A DNA stretch of 64,000 nt from assembly GCF_035222485.1 (NCBI RefSeq), contig NC_085923.1, positions 62,001-126,000 on the forward strand. Direction: 5' to 3'. The notes under the pieces were generated by a model. That model did no database searches and was not told where the DNA came from. It saw only the letters and a list, made by a program, of their open reading frames with translations. Below are positions 1-10,805 of this stretch, piece after piece. Positions within the stretch are counted from its first letter, which is position 1; each line of letters opens with the position of its first letter. Source of the stretch: Podospora pseudoanserina (lineage: Eukaryota; Ascomycota; Sordariomycetes; Sordariales; Podosporaceae). The position numbers and the translations under genes were made by a program.

Positions 1-473
1 GCGATGGTCTGACCCTTGTTCTCTCCGGACGTCATGTTGATGTAGACCCTGACAGTCGCATCCAAGTCGGGGAATGTGTAGGCAATGCCTGGGATGACAT
101 CGAGCGCCTCTTTGTCGAAGGGTCCCAGGTTGAAGGGGTGCGTCATCTTTCCTGATACCATGGGACATAACCCCATGATTTTGGCCTCGCAGGGATCAAC
201 CGTGGTTTGAATTGCCTTGTAGCCATAGGCGATGATGGTGATGTCGAACAACACATAGCCCTCGATGGATGATGTGGCCAGCAGGTCGATTGCAACGGTC
301 CTGTTGTTGGGCGTGAAGACGACATCGAAGAGACTGGCTGTGAAGCCCGAGCTTGCCTGACAGGCGGCCAACGAACTCGATCGGAGGACAGATTCGGCGG
401 TGACAACGACGGGTAGAAGGAGGGTAGCGAGAGTGGAGATGGCGAAAAGAGGGTTCAAAGATGGAAGCCGCAT
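1..473 (-). CDS. Flavin-carrier / TRP-like membrane protein, N-terminal part
   Basis: Partial gene running off the left edge. The reverse strand reads openly from an ATG at 473 to base 1 (about 157 residues). It opens with a signal peptide (MRLPSLNPLFAISTLATLLL...TAES). A Cys-containing extracellular domain follows, with the pattern CQASSGFTASLFDVVFTPNN, then DPCEAKIMGLCPMVSGKM and a HPFNLGPF stretch. This matches the ML-like lipid-binding domain at the N-terminus of the fungal FLC/Pkd2/TRP-like family, which sits in ER or plasma membrane and is linked to FAD transport, calcium and wall maintenance. The multi-span channel part would lie beyond the window, so that half is inferred. Which FLC paralogue it is cannot be told from this fragment. 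Confidence 0.85.
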   Translation of the reverse strand, partial: MRLPSLNPLFAISTLATLLLPVVVTAESVLRSSSLAACQASSGFTASLFDVVFTPNNRTVAIDLLATSSIEGYVLFDITIIAYGYKAIQTTVDPCEAKIMGLCPMVSGKMTHPFNLGPFDKEALDVIPGIAYTFPDLDATVRVYINMTSGENKGQTI

Positions 474-2307
474 CTTGGTTGATGGGAAGCCCGGCCGGGG
501 CGGAAGGGCTTTGGATCGGTCGGGATTATGGGATGAAGGCTGGTCGGAGCTTGTTAATGGATGGTCGACGGTTTGATGGCGGCTGGCGAGCAAACGAGAC
601 GGTCGGCGACGGTGTGGTTTTGGCCCAGTTTTTGTTCAGACTTGCATTCTCCTGTCGTGGTTCCAACGGTGGCCAGGCCTGAGTCAGCGCGAGGATGGCC
701 GGGCGGCCCTCGATAACGGGCGACGGCAACGGCGACGGCGACGGTCGGTCGTTGGTTCGAGGTTCCGAATCGATGGTCGTGCGCATTCAAGCTTTCGAAA
801 GTGTTCGTCCCAATTGGATTAGCGGAGATGGAGCGGGCGACGGGGGCTGGCTGGGGTTAGGTGAGAAGGGCAGAAGAGTAATAAACGAGTGACAGAGATT
901 GTTGTTGACAGCGACCGACAGGTTCCTAGCACGATGCCATCCAACAGTTCTTGGTAAGACAGACAGATCAACAAAGAACAGATCAATTGCGCAAAAGCTA
1001 GAAGGAGGTTGATGGCTGATTGATGATGGATGGAGACAGGCAATTCGACGGCGAGTGGGGGGGAGGGTCTGCCGAAAACAGCGCCGCCTGGGAAAAGCTC
1101 GTGTCAAAGCAGTTGGGCAGATGCAGCGACCAGGGGCAGCCATGGCAGCACAAAAACAAAGGCACGGTGGCTGAGCCGCCCACGGGGAAAACGAGAATCC
1201 CGTCGAATTCAGCGTCAGCCAACAGTCAATTTCCTGCCGATGCGTCCTTGGCACACCCCGCTATGCCCTTTTGGGTGCTTATCACCCTTATCGTGCCCTC
1301 CAGGATGAGGTCATCTGCAGAAGCGAGAGATCAACGGCCCCGTTTGGTTGGCTGGAAAAAGGCCTCGTCAGCTGAAAAGAATGGGGCCGTCCCTATGCTT
1401 TGAGATGAACCACTTCAAAACTTAAAACTTCTACGAGATCAAACGAGAAATATCGAAAGCCACAGCCTCCTCCTTTACCAACCACATCTCCGTATGCTGA
1501 TATGCCACCAGCTATCCAACAGACAAACACACGATCCGGTAGATTCCAGCAGACAAAAATTCAGGGCTGAGCTCTGCAGGCTAGCCGGATTCGCCTGATT
1601 TGCCTGAGGTAACATGTGTCAGCAAGGGTTGGGTTTGTGCATCGTACTCTATGCTCGCAAATGCAAGCAAGTCTGTAGTTGGGATGGCGCGAGCAGCGTA
1701 TGAGCTGTCCCAGACAACCTTCGCGGTCTCCGCTTTCTACCACAGGCTCTGCAAGCAAGTAAGCAGGATTGAAACAAGCCTTGACATGACAGAGGCGCGA
1801 GATAGCATCTCCAGGATGAGGATCCATGTTGCGAGCTACTGCCCAAGTAACTATATGTAACCAGGATGTAGACGGCCTGCCACCAGGTTGTTCGTAGTGT
1901 ATCTAATCAATATCTAATTAGCAGGAATGATACGGCCACCGTAAGGTAACTAGAACTGCATACCGGGACATAGTCGCCACTGCTTTTTGGACTTGACCCA
2001 ACAGTCGCTTTTGTCGGTGTTTTTATCTTCAGACCAGCTTGTTGAAGATAGCAGGGGCGTGCTCTTTGCGAATATCCTTGAGGACGCTTCTGTGGCGTTT
2101 TCCACTCGTACTGGAGAGTATGATGCAACGAGGAGAAATTGAATGAGGCATATGGATGAAATAGGATGAAGGGGAAGCTGCATTTGTTGTTTTCGCGAAG
2201 TGAAGCGGGAAACGCGATTAAAATGTTGGCAATTTTGATGGGCAAGCCTGGAAAGCAGAATCTGACCGTACCTTACCACCGTACCTCACCACTGGCGAAA
2301 ATCGACA
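474..2307. other. Intergenic region upstream of the FLC-like gene
   Basis: About 1.8 kb without a convincing gene. The first 900 bases are GC-rich with a GGCGAC/GGCAAC-type repeat near 719-749 and probably hold the promoter and long 5' leader of the minus-strand FLC-like gene. From 1400 to 2300 the composition drops and I see only short chance ORFs, with no tRNA or repeat. Confidence 0.5.
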
Positions 2308-4722
2308 ATGACTACCCTCACGACTCTCTCGAACGAGCTACTGGGAACGATATGTGATGCACTCCGGGAAATGCCTGAGGGGTGTCATCCAGCAATGGAG
2401 AAGGGCCTTGGGACCCTGCACACCCTCACCCTCACCAGCCACAGGCTTCGCGGTGTTGCCGAATATCATCTCTACTGACTCGGAGTGGAAGAGTACAAGG
2501 CACTGCCTCGGGCCTGGGCGGCTCATACCGGCTGTACTGTCACATTTCTCAAGGCCCTTGGCTACGACGGTGCGGATCCGAACACTGAGTTCAAGTTTTT
2601 CTACTCAGGCCCTTTCCGGATGTCGTTCAAATGATATCTACGAACGTGATCTCCAACGTGGTCTCGCCACAAGAGAACATGGAACGAGGGTGTTTCCTCA
2701 ACCCCTCAAAACAAACTATCTCGCTATGCACGAGGTATCCCGTCTCGTTATGCAGGAAATATCACTCCTTGGTGCCTTCAGCTTGATGTTCTCGTGCCAA
2801 CCCAACGCATCGTCTTTGGTGACGAAAGTTCGCACCTCTCGTGGGCCGACGCCGATCATTTGCCCCCTGGAAACCACCAACACAACGACCGAGACATGGA
2901 GGACGACCGGCAGGGCCTTGGGCAATGTGTAGAACTCAGCGAAGGCGATGGCGAGTGGGAAGCCCAGATGGTCGAGTCGGGCGAGAGGGTTACTCGTGCA
3001 TACACCGCGTTGCACATAGCGGCCGGGCGGGGGCATCTCGAAATCGTGATACTCTTGTTGGGCCATGGCGCTGATCTCCAACGCCAGTCTACAGGGTTCT
3101 GCGGTTGCTCGCCTCCGCGTTCGGAATGGGAGGAGATTGAACGCGAATGGGCCTACGACTACCAGGAGGGTGGAGAAGAGACATGGACACCACTCCACGT
3201 CGCCTTGTGCTCTAATAATGACGAAGTAGCTCAGCTCCTCATCTCGCGCGGGGCTAACGTCAGAAACACGGGCAGCTTGAAGTGTTCTGTATATCACCAA
3301 TTGGCTTTTTACGGCAAGCTCGACTTCCTCCGCAATGTCTTAGACCGGCACCCCGTGCAGGTTGCCGAGATTCTCGACGTAGACGAGACAACTCCATTGA
3401 CCTATGCCTGCTTGAGGCACCATGTCGACTCTCTCGTTCCGTTTCTCCTTAGTTATGTAATCAACGAGAAAACCTATATTAGCCTTTGTTTCCAAAATGC
3501 GGTCTTTGCGAATCCACTGGGCCAGGCATTTGCTTTGGGCTACTTACAAGACGCTCTCCAGCTTCTCAAATACGGTTCCGATCCGACAAACGACATTCAG
3601 GTGGAAACGTCTGAGGCTCCAGTTGACAGGGAATCATGGACTCCTCCGTTAGTTATGTGCTGTTTGCCGAGACTCAGTAATGACAAATCACAAGAAGATG
3701 CCCGCCTCGAGCTACTACGTAGACTGGTCAATCCCGAAGGCCCTTTCGATTGGCATATTCCGGGGCCCTAAGATGGCCCTGGATACTACCCTTCTGTCGC
3801 CACTTTTCTTTCTTTGGCTGCTTGGTGTTCTATCAAGGGGCTTGTCAAGACGTTATTAAAAGCCGGCGTCGACGTCAATTTGTGTGACAACCTGGACAGG
3901 AATGCGTTGATGACGTTGCTGGGCGACGTGTTTTCATGGGAGGCAGACCAGCTGGTGTTTCGCGGTCATTTCCATTTCCCTCAAGAAATGGAAGACAACG
4001 AGTACCACGACTCTGTTCTTGGGATGGTTCGACTGCTGCTAGATACCGGAATTCATCCCAACCATCAGGACGCGTTTGGAAGAACTGTGCTGCACCACCT
4101 GTTTATGGCGCAGCCCGGCTGGCGACCAGACCGGTTGAAGCCTGACGAGGCAGGGGAAATCGTTGGATTGCTTCTTGCAAAAGGCGCAGACCCCCTGATT
4201 CGAGACAAGCAGGGCTGCTCCGCCCTAAGGAGAAGCCGTCAGGAGCAAATGCAAATGGGCTCTGGAGGTCATGTGCCAGACATGCCGGTTTGAACTGAGG
4301 GACGCTTTCCCCACTCACGACGAGGTGTTGATGTGTTGGTCGACTGCGACGCGACCGACGACCTGAATCCGAATTGCCGCGAAATCGTGATGTGGAGGGG
4401 GGTGCGTACGACGAGCTCGCAGAGTATTGCGGTTATAGACGCGCAAAGGATTATGATCGTGTACGTACACATCACTACAGTGATTATCCACTTGAGTCTT
4501 TTGATTCGAGTGGGCGATTTTTCTGCAGCAAGAGCCAGACCGAAGAGCTGGTCCAGTTGCTGTGCAATCTCAACCGCACAGCCAGTTGCGATTGAGGCCA
4601 GGAGATCGGTCATGACGAGGGCCACGCTCTTCGCTACGCGGGTTCTGTTATCAGGGAGCGTTTGGAAAAGGCGCTGGCAGCAGGTTCCGCGTCAAGTCGA
4701 CTCCGTCAAAGACAGGACTAGG
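2308..4722 (+). pseudogene. Decayed F-box / ankyrin-repeat gene
   Basis: The start at 2308 gives MTTLTTLSNELLGTICDAL, then a LTLTSHRLRGVAEYHLY segment, the usual N-terminus of fungal F-box/ankyrin proteins. The same frame then shows WAAHTGCTVTFLKALGYDGADPN and two clear ankyrin units, YTALHIAAGRGHLEIVILLL (about 3002-3070) and WTPLHVALCSNNDEVAQLLI (about 3185-3245). After 3771 come LVKTLLKAGVDVNLCDN and LLAKGADPLIRDKQGCSALR. The frame is broken: TGA at 2476, 2632 and 2647, TAA at 3769 (flanking frame is identical on both sides), and shifts between 4260 and 4380. The homologous tail can be followed to a TAG near 4722. The TAA at 3769 could come from CAA, as RIP would produce, but the shifts need small indels too. 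Intact relatives would act as SCF substrate receptors; this copy should not make a full protein. Confidence 0.75.
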
Positions 4723-5460
4723 CAAGAAAGCCAGCACGGCACGAAAGACAGCAGAGGATACATCATTAGATACAACACAGGAGACAAGTCAAGTGTTGTG
4801 AGGCTCCATGGTCCTCTGCTTTGCAGGCGTTCTCTTTGCTCGCCGATATGCATTTGTGACCAGCATATATACATAGCTACCTACCTTCAACTACGCACAC
4901 TTTGGGCCACTATCTTGCTTTTCTTCCTTTTCTTTCTTTCTAGATACATCACTAATATCACTTGCCCTGGTCTATACCTTTGGTGCCTCCACGCCAATGG
5001 GGTCGTTATATTTCGGGGCACTTGACTGGCGAGGAGTTTGGTTGGGCAGTGGTCGCCGTAAGTTCATCGCTTTGGCGGTTGCCAAGAAGTCAGCGTGCTC
5101 GCGCTCGTGCCAGGAGGGTTGCTAAGCATGGAAAGGCCTTGTGTTGTGAGGATATCTCTGTGAGAGCGAGGTGGATAGCCTCTACGGCTACTCATCGGTA
5201 CTCTTGGAGTCTTCCCATTCGTTGGTGGGGTTTGACGATCGAAGTGGAGCAAAAGGGTATTGTGGGGCAGGAGTAGGGGCAGGGCGGTAGGGGTTACTAT
5301 TATTATCGGCGCTTATCGATAAGACGGTCCAAAAAAATGGCCCAAGAGTCTGTCGGTCGCAGAGCGGCCACTGAGATTTTCTTTGCGACTTTGCGCACAC
5401 CACACCCCGGTCGGTCCATTCATCAATTGACTGCTTTTTCCGCTCTCGCAACCCGCCAAC
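4723..5460. other. Intergenic region and DBP3 promoter
   Basis: 738 bases with no coding signal. A strongly pyrimidine-rich stretch lies at about 4915-4945 and another T-rich, AT-richer part sits around 5280-5340, consistent with a TATA-less housekeeping promoter for the downstream helicase. No repeat was recognised. Confidence 0.5.
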
Positions 5461-7339
5461 ATGTCTGCCGGAAAGAAGCACGCCCGTCCCGACGGGGAGG
5501 AGCAGGCCGTTCGCTCCTCCAAGAAGGCAAAGACCGACGAGGTTGCCAATGCCACGACCGACGCCGATGGCTCCGACTTGAAGGCCGAGAAGAAGAAGCA
5601 GAAGAAGAAGGACAAGAAGGAGAAGGAGAAGAGGGAAAGGGGGGAGAAGAAGGAAAGGAAGGAGAAAAAAGAGAACAAGGAGGACGCCGACGAGCAACAA
5701 GACACCGAGATCCCCGACGCCGACGCCGACGCCGACGCCGAGTCCGGGCCCAAGGCTGAGAAGACGGACAAGAAGAAGGATAAGAAGAAGTCTAACAAGT
5801 CCAAGTCATCCGAGGAGCCTATCGCCAGCGCTTCCGATGACGAGATAAAGGCTTACCTGACCAAGGAGGAGATCAAAATCGAGGACCCCTCCAACAGCTC
5901 TCTGCAGCCCATCCTCAAGTTCACCCAGCTTCCCACCTCCAAGCTCATCGCCAAGAAGCCCTTCGCCGCCTACAATGCCCCCACTCCCATTCAGGCCGCT
6001 TCCTGGCCCTTCACCCTTGCCGGCCGCGATGCGATCGGTATTGCCGAGACGGGTTCTGGAAAGACCATGGCCTTCGCTCTGCCCTGCGTCGAGAAGCTTA
6101 GCATCCACTCCAAGAAGGCGTCCAAGGACTACCGCAGCACCCGCCCACGCGCCGTCATTGTGGCACCCACCCGTGAGCTGGCCATGCAGACGCACGAGGC
6201 TGTCTCTGGGCTGGCTTCTCAGGTCGGTCTCACGGCCGTCTGCATCTACGGTGGCGCGAGCAAGGATGACCAGCGCGCGCTTCTGCGCAAGAACAGCGGT
6301 GCCGATATCATCACGGCGACCCCCGGCAGATTGAAGGACTTCCTTTCCGACAACACTGTCAACCTCGGCGACGTCATGTTTGCCGTGCTTGACGAGGCCG
6401 ATCGCATGCTGGACAAGGGTTTCGAGGACGACATCAAGCTGATCTTGGGCGGCTGCCCGCCAAAGGAGGAGCGCCAGACCCTGATGTTCACTGCGACATG
6501 GCCGACAAGTGTGCGTGTTCTCGCCGAGAGCTTCATGGTCAACCCCGTCAAGGTCACCATTGGCAACCGCACTCGCGCCGGCGAAGATGGGAACAGCAGT
6601 GGTACCGTCGAGTTGCAAGCCAACAGCAGAATCGAGCAAAAGGTCGAGGTCGTCGATCCCCGGGGCAAGGAGCAGCGGCTCTTGGAGCTTCTCCGTGAAG
6701 CACAGAAGGGCTCTGCCAAGAACGACAGGATATTGGTGTTTTGCCTGTACAAGAAGGAGGCGGTGCGCGTGGAGCAGTTCCTCGAAAGGCGAGGCATCCG
6801 CGTCGCTAGTATCCACGGTGACCTCCGACAGGACCAGCGTACCAAGAGCCTGGAGGCCTTCAAGGCCGGTACCACATCGGTGCTGGTTGCCACAGATGTT
6901 GCCGCCCGTGGGTTGGATATCCCCGAGGTTAAGCTTGTCATCAACGTCACCGTAAGCCCACTGTCGCCCCATGACAAAATCACCCAGGTGACTGACCTGT
7001 CTTAGTTCCCCTTGACCATTGAGGACTATGTCCACCGCATTGGCCGAACAGGCCGTGCCGGAAAGACAGGCAAGGCCATCACGCTGTTCACCGAGCACGA
7101 CAAGGCGCACTCTGGCTCGTAGGTTTCCGCTCTCCCGCATCTGATCTCTTGGTGGCGTCACCCTGACACTGACCCTCTCCGCACACAGCCTCGTCAACAT
7201 CCTCAAGGCCGCCAAGCAAGATGTGCCAGAAGATCTCTTGAAGTTTGGCACGACCGTCAAGAAGAAGGCCCACGACTCGTATGGTGCTTTTTACAAGGAC
7301 GTGGACATGACCAAGAAGGCGACCAAGATAACTTTCTAA
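5461..7339 (+). CDS. dbp3: ATP-dependent DEAD-box RNA helicase DBP3
   Basis: Nucleolar helicase of 60S ribosome biogenesis (cleavage at site A3 in yeast). Three exons: 5461-6951, 7006-7118 and 7189-7339, with introns of 54 and 70 nt, giving 584 residues. The N-terminus is a Lys/Glu-rich basic tail (about 40-120) with an Asp-Ala repeat at 86-93, typical of Dbp3. The core shows the Q motif [11 protein letters not shown] (about 168-178), Walker A AETGSGKT (195-202), PTRELA, DEAD (311-314), TAT in place of [25 protein letters not shown] and the arginine-finger motif [13 protein letters not shown], which spans exon 2. Splicing is needed: the unspliced frame stops just after INVTVSPL. The tail [15 protein letters not shown] is also typical. 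It converges on RFT1. Confidence 0.97.
5713..5742 (+). repeat. GACGCC hexamer repeat inside DBP3
   Basis: Several near-perfect tandem copies of GACGCC code for an alternating Asp-Ala run in the disordered N-terminal tail of the helicase. Such in-frame hexamers commonly vary in length between strains. Confidence 0.85.
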
Positions 7340-7544
7340 TTGCTTATACTATCGTACATAGAAGGGAGAAAACAGCGTGCTATTTTGCTTTTGGTCAATT
7401 ACGTCTCTACACCTGCCTCCGTCCTTTGATCGCTTGAAATGCAGACAGTAAAAACTGTCGTTCGGAAAATGCCCTGTTTTTTTTTTTTTTTGGTCACTGT
7501 CAGCCGTCATCATTTCTCCCATTTTCACGAGGCAACGGGTCAAC

Positions 7545-9200
7545 TCACAGCACCCCCAAAAACACCACCCCCACCCCGGCAATCTTCCCCAACCCGATCA
7601 ACACCTCCTTCACCCCTCCCTTGCTGGTGAAGTGTAACCCCCTAACCAGACTCCCCGCCACCACGGCCGCCCCGACTCCAACCCCGCTCGGCAACACCTC
7701 CCTCACATCCGCTTCCACCCCCCTCTGTTTGAACCAGTTGTTGATGAACCCCCAACACCAAACGATCCTACAAGCCATGTTCACCCCATTCGCCCAGACC
7801 AGCCCCTCTGCACCCATGTCGAGGACCTTGAGGGTGATGAACCCGGCCGAGGCAAACACGAGACTAAACACCCCCATCCAGGCTGACTGCTTGTGGACCT
7901 GCTTCTCCGTGGCAACGGACGAGACGAAAGCCTCGGTTATACCGTTGATGGCGAGTAAGGGGATGTAATAGGTGTATAGAGAGAGGGTGGCACCCGCACC
8001 GGACGTGAGCCACTGCTTTCCTGCCACGACGGACAACAACAAAGGAGCAGCGACGGGGGCGAGGGAGGTGATGATCAGGGAGAGGAGGAGGTAGGATTTG
8101 AGGAGGGAGAGGAGGGACTGGGAGGCTGTTTTTTCCGGGGTGGGCGCGGTCTCTGTGGTCTGCTTTTCGGAACTTTTATCTGAAAGAGGGGTGGAAGGCG
8201 AGGAGAGCAACCGGGAAAAGTAACTGCGCGAGGACTCCTCGATGGGTTGGAAGACGAGACGGGCGAGGAGACCGCCGTAGTTGTTTGCTAATGCATAAAC
8301 ACCCTGCGAAGTGGGGGAGGAGAGGATAGAGACGAGAAAGGTGTCGCCTTGGGTGAGGAGGTGTTTTAAAACCGACTGAGAGAGCAAGGAAGACGTGAGT
8401 TTGAGGGTGGGAGGGTGGAGGTACTGCCCCGAGGAAGAAATTGGTCGGGGAAGCAAGGAGAAATTCTCTCTTGATGCAAGACCGGAGCCGCTGTGGAGAT
8501 AGACGAGGAGAAGACCAGTTCCGTAGCCTAGCTGGCCGAGGGCGAAGGGCAGCACTCCAAGAGACAACTCCCGACGGGCACCATAGACGGCTGAGCCAAG
8601 GGTGATGGTGCAACGGAGGAAAGTAGCGATGGACTCGGCGGCGGCGCGAGCTGAGAATTGTAGCCGAGTTTGCATCACCATGAACGCTGGTTCGGAGAGG
8701 AGTTCCACGATGGCGGCGAGGGCGTAGATGTAGAGTGCCACGACGAGATTCGGAGCTGAGGCGAGGGTGGAGGTGCTCAGTGAGTTGAGGTAAAGCCAGC
8801 CAAAGAAGAAGGACAAGGGAAAGCCTAGGCCAATGGCAAGGTAACCCAGGTTGACGACGGCTTGGGCGCCATTGTTTTGCTTCTTGCTGCCCTGGTCATC
8901 TGAGAAGGAGGAAGAGTCCTGGCGCTGAATGGCCACACGCAGACTTTCCCTCGCAAAAAAGATGACAGAGAGATAGTAAACTTCAAGTTGGGTCGAAACG
9001 CCAAGCAGTTGAGCGGTTAGAAAACGCAGCAGGACCTGGTTGGCGATGAAGGTGATGGCGCGGGATATGATTTGAAGGAGGATGAGCACGGACGCGCCCC
9101 GGAGAAGGCGAGTGCTCGTCGTCGTGCTTGTCGTCGTGCTTGCTGCCGAAACAATCGGTTCCGGTTTTGAAGCGGCGGCAACATCTTCCGGAGCGCCCAT
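7545..9200 (-). CDS. rft1: RFT1-type ER lipid-linked oligosaccharide protein
   Basis: Uninterrupted 551-residue frame from the ATG at 9200 (MGAPEDVAAASKP) to TGA at 7545-7547. An in-frame upstream extension exists but the product aligns better from this Met. After a Ser/Thr-rich leader comes RGASVLILLQIISRAITFIAN, then FLTAQLLGVSTQLEVYYLSVIFFARESLRVA, the signature of RFT1 of the MOP/flippase-like superfamily. Around twelve hydrophobic segments follow to the C-terminal VVFLGVL. RFT1 acts in the ER membrane in N-glycan assembly; its role in flipping Man5GlcNAc2-PP-dolichol is established genetically but its direct flippase activity is debated. Its 3' end faces that of DBP3 about 205 bases away, and its promoter is shared with the divergent gene at 9582. 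Confidence 0.95.
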   Translation of the reverse strand: MGAPEDVAAASKPEPIVSAASTTTSTTTSTRLLRGASVLILLQIISRAITFIANQVLLRFLTAQLLGVSTQLEVYYLSVIFFARESLRVAIQRQDSSSFSDDQGSKKQNNGAQAVVNLGYLAIGLGFPLSFFFGWLYLNSLSTSTLASAPNLVVALYIYALAAIVELLSEPAFMVMQTRLQFSARAAAESIATFLRCTITLGSAVYGARRELSLGVLPFALGQLGYGTGLLLVYLHSGSGLASRENFSLLPRPISSSGQYLHPPTLKLTSSLLSQSVLKHLLTQGDTFLVSILSSPTSQGVYALANNYGGLLARLVFQPIEESSRSYFSRLLSSPSTPLSDKSSEKQTTETAPTPEKTASQSLLSLLKSYLLLSLIITSLAPVAAPLLLSVVAGKQWLTSGAGATLSLYTYYIPLLAINGITEAFVSSVATEKQVHKQSAWMGVFSLVFASAGFITLKVLDMGAEGLVWANGVNMACRIVWCWGFINNWFKQRGVEADVREVLPSGVGVGAAVVAGSLVRGLHFTSKGGVKEVLIGLGKIAGVGVVFLGVL

Positions 9201-9581
9201 TCTTGACTTTTTTGGCGGGTTTCGTTGTCGATGTTTAGTTTGAGTTTGATGAAGCTCGTCGATGCGATCGCAACCGTGGTGGGTCGCCACGTGGCACCCC
9301 TGTCGCCCCTGAAGCCCCACTAAAACCACCTTCAGGGGCACAACAGGTACCCAAATAGGTTTAGAAGTCTTGCTAGATACATACCATGCCTTACTATTAG
9401 CCGTCCAGGTCACAGGCACTTGAAGATCCCGTCGGCTTGCACCCGCAGCGTTAGGCAGCGGGCCCCTGACCTGTCCATAAAATCCCTTCCATCGTCCAAG
9501 TTCTTTGGGTCCTAGGTACTCTTATTCATATTTTCTTCTCAAGTTCTCAGGTTCACACAGAAAGAATCTATCTACCAGGCC
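9201..9581. promoter_or_regulatory. Bidirectional promoter between RFT1 and the 9582 gene
   Basis: 381 bases separate two divergent starts. The segment carries a CCTAGGTAC motif near 9513 that recurs in other intergenic parts of the window, and a CT-rich stretch near 9525-9545 just before the plus-strand start. No clear TATA element is seen. Confidence 0.5.
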
Positions 9582-10681
9582 ATGGCCGACAATATCTATC
9601 CGCCTTGGGGTCACCTCCCCGCCGAACAATATCTCCTCGTAAGTATTTACCCTGCTCTTCACCCACCTATCCTTGGTAACCTAGCCTTACATTCTTTTCC
9701 CAATTAAAGCGCAACTGGGACCACTCCTCTCCCCTCCCCCCCTCCGACCAGACCAGATCGCTCATAACCCGATTCCTCTCCCTCCCCACCATCCCTCGCG
9801 AATGGGACACCGTCATTGACCGCTTCGACGGCTCAGTCCTCGACCTGCACCATCCCACTCAGCAAGAAATCGACACCATCCTCGCCCGTTGGCGCCCACA
9901 GGCCATCCGCGTCGTGGCACACACTCTCTGGTCCAACAAAGACTCAAGGGCTGACATTGCCGACGACGCTGTCTGGGTCCGGACATACTACCCCACGGAT
10001 CCAGCCGAGGCAGAAACGGCGGCTAAAAGATGGAGGGAGCTCATCGACAAGAGTGACATGTTCTACATGTATGACGAAATTGCTTCACCTCAACGCACGC
10101 TCAACGATAGGGAATTGTTTGACTTTCCGGATGCCATGCCGTGGCAGGAGATGGTGCACAAGGTCTTGATGCTGCTACCCGAGCTGGCGACTAGCGTGGA
10201 TGCTTCGTTTTATTATGATCGCAAGAATATTGCGGATGTGACAAAAGGGCGTGAATGGGAAGAGGTCCGAAACGATTTGAGGGAGTGGATGAGGAAGTAT
10301 CGCCCTGTTCCAACGGAGGGCCGTAGTCTGGAAGAGTGGGAAAAGAAAGTAATGAATGCATTTGACGTGAAGAGGCTTCAGCGGAAGGTGATCAACAGGG
10401 GGTTTGTCGTGGCGGATAAGCACATGTTTGAGACGGGGCAGCCGCTTTTTTTGATGCTGGATTTTCACGGGGATATTGTCCGGTGGGTGAGGCCAGATGA
10501 GCGAGAGTGTATAGGCTTCTCTATCATCTCGGGGTCGGATGACCAGGGGTGCTTGGAGGAAGGGAGTTATTTTGACGAGGAGGAGTATCCGGAAATGTGT
10601 GGGGTTGGGGAGAATTATCAGCTCAGAGGAAAGAACGGGGCTGTTTTGTATGGGCTGGGGGGTTTATTATCCGAGGACTAG
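9582..10681 (+). CDS. Conserved-type hypothetical soluble protein
   Basis: Two exons, 9582-9638 and 9710-10681, with a 71-nt intron (GTAAGT donor, TTAAAG acceptor), giving 342 residues. The start is MADNIYPPWGHLPAEQYLL. The protein is hydrophilic with no signal peptide or membrane span and is Trp- and Asp/Glu-rich, for example REWDTVIDRFDGSVLDL and PDAMPWQEMVHKVLMLLPEL. I do not recognise a family. The steady amino-acid composition over 970 bases and the good intron support a real gene. It is divergent from RFT1 and ends about 125 bases from the convergent GPI-protein gene. Confidence 0.8.
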
Positions 10682-10805
10682 GGCTACTTCAATATGTGAG
10701 ATAGAGGCTGCGTGCACTTCTTACCCTACCCAAACACATCAACGGGCAAAACAATGATGGAACCGAGCCGCAACTTCACATTTTGTCCTTCACACTCTGT
10801 CCTCC

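Noticed and set aside
719-749. GGCGAC/GGCAAC repeat as a microsatellite or coding repeat
   Set aside because: Only a handful of imperfect units and no supported ORF; noted only as promoter-region composition.
5806-7260. 484-codon open frame antisense to DBP3
   Set aside because: It mirrors the GC-rich, biased codons of the helicase exon on the other strand, crosses both introns and has no domain.
7479-7492. Run of T after DBP3 as a pol III terminator
   Set aside because: No A/B-box RNA gene precedes it; it lies in the 3' flanks of two convergent protein genes.
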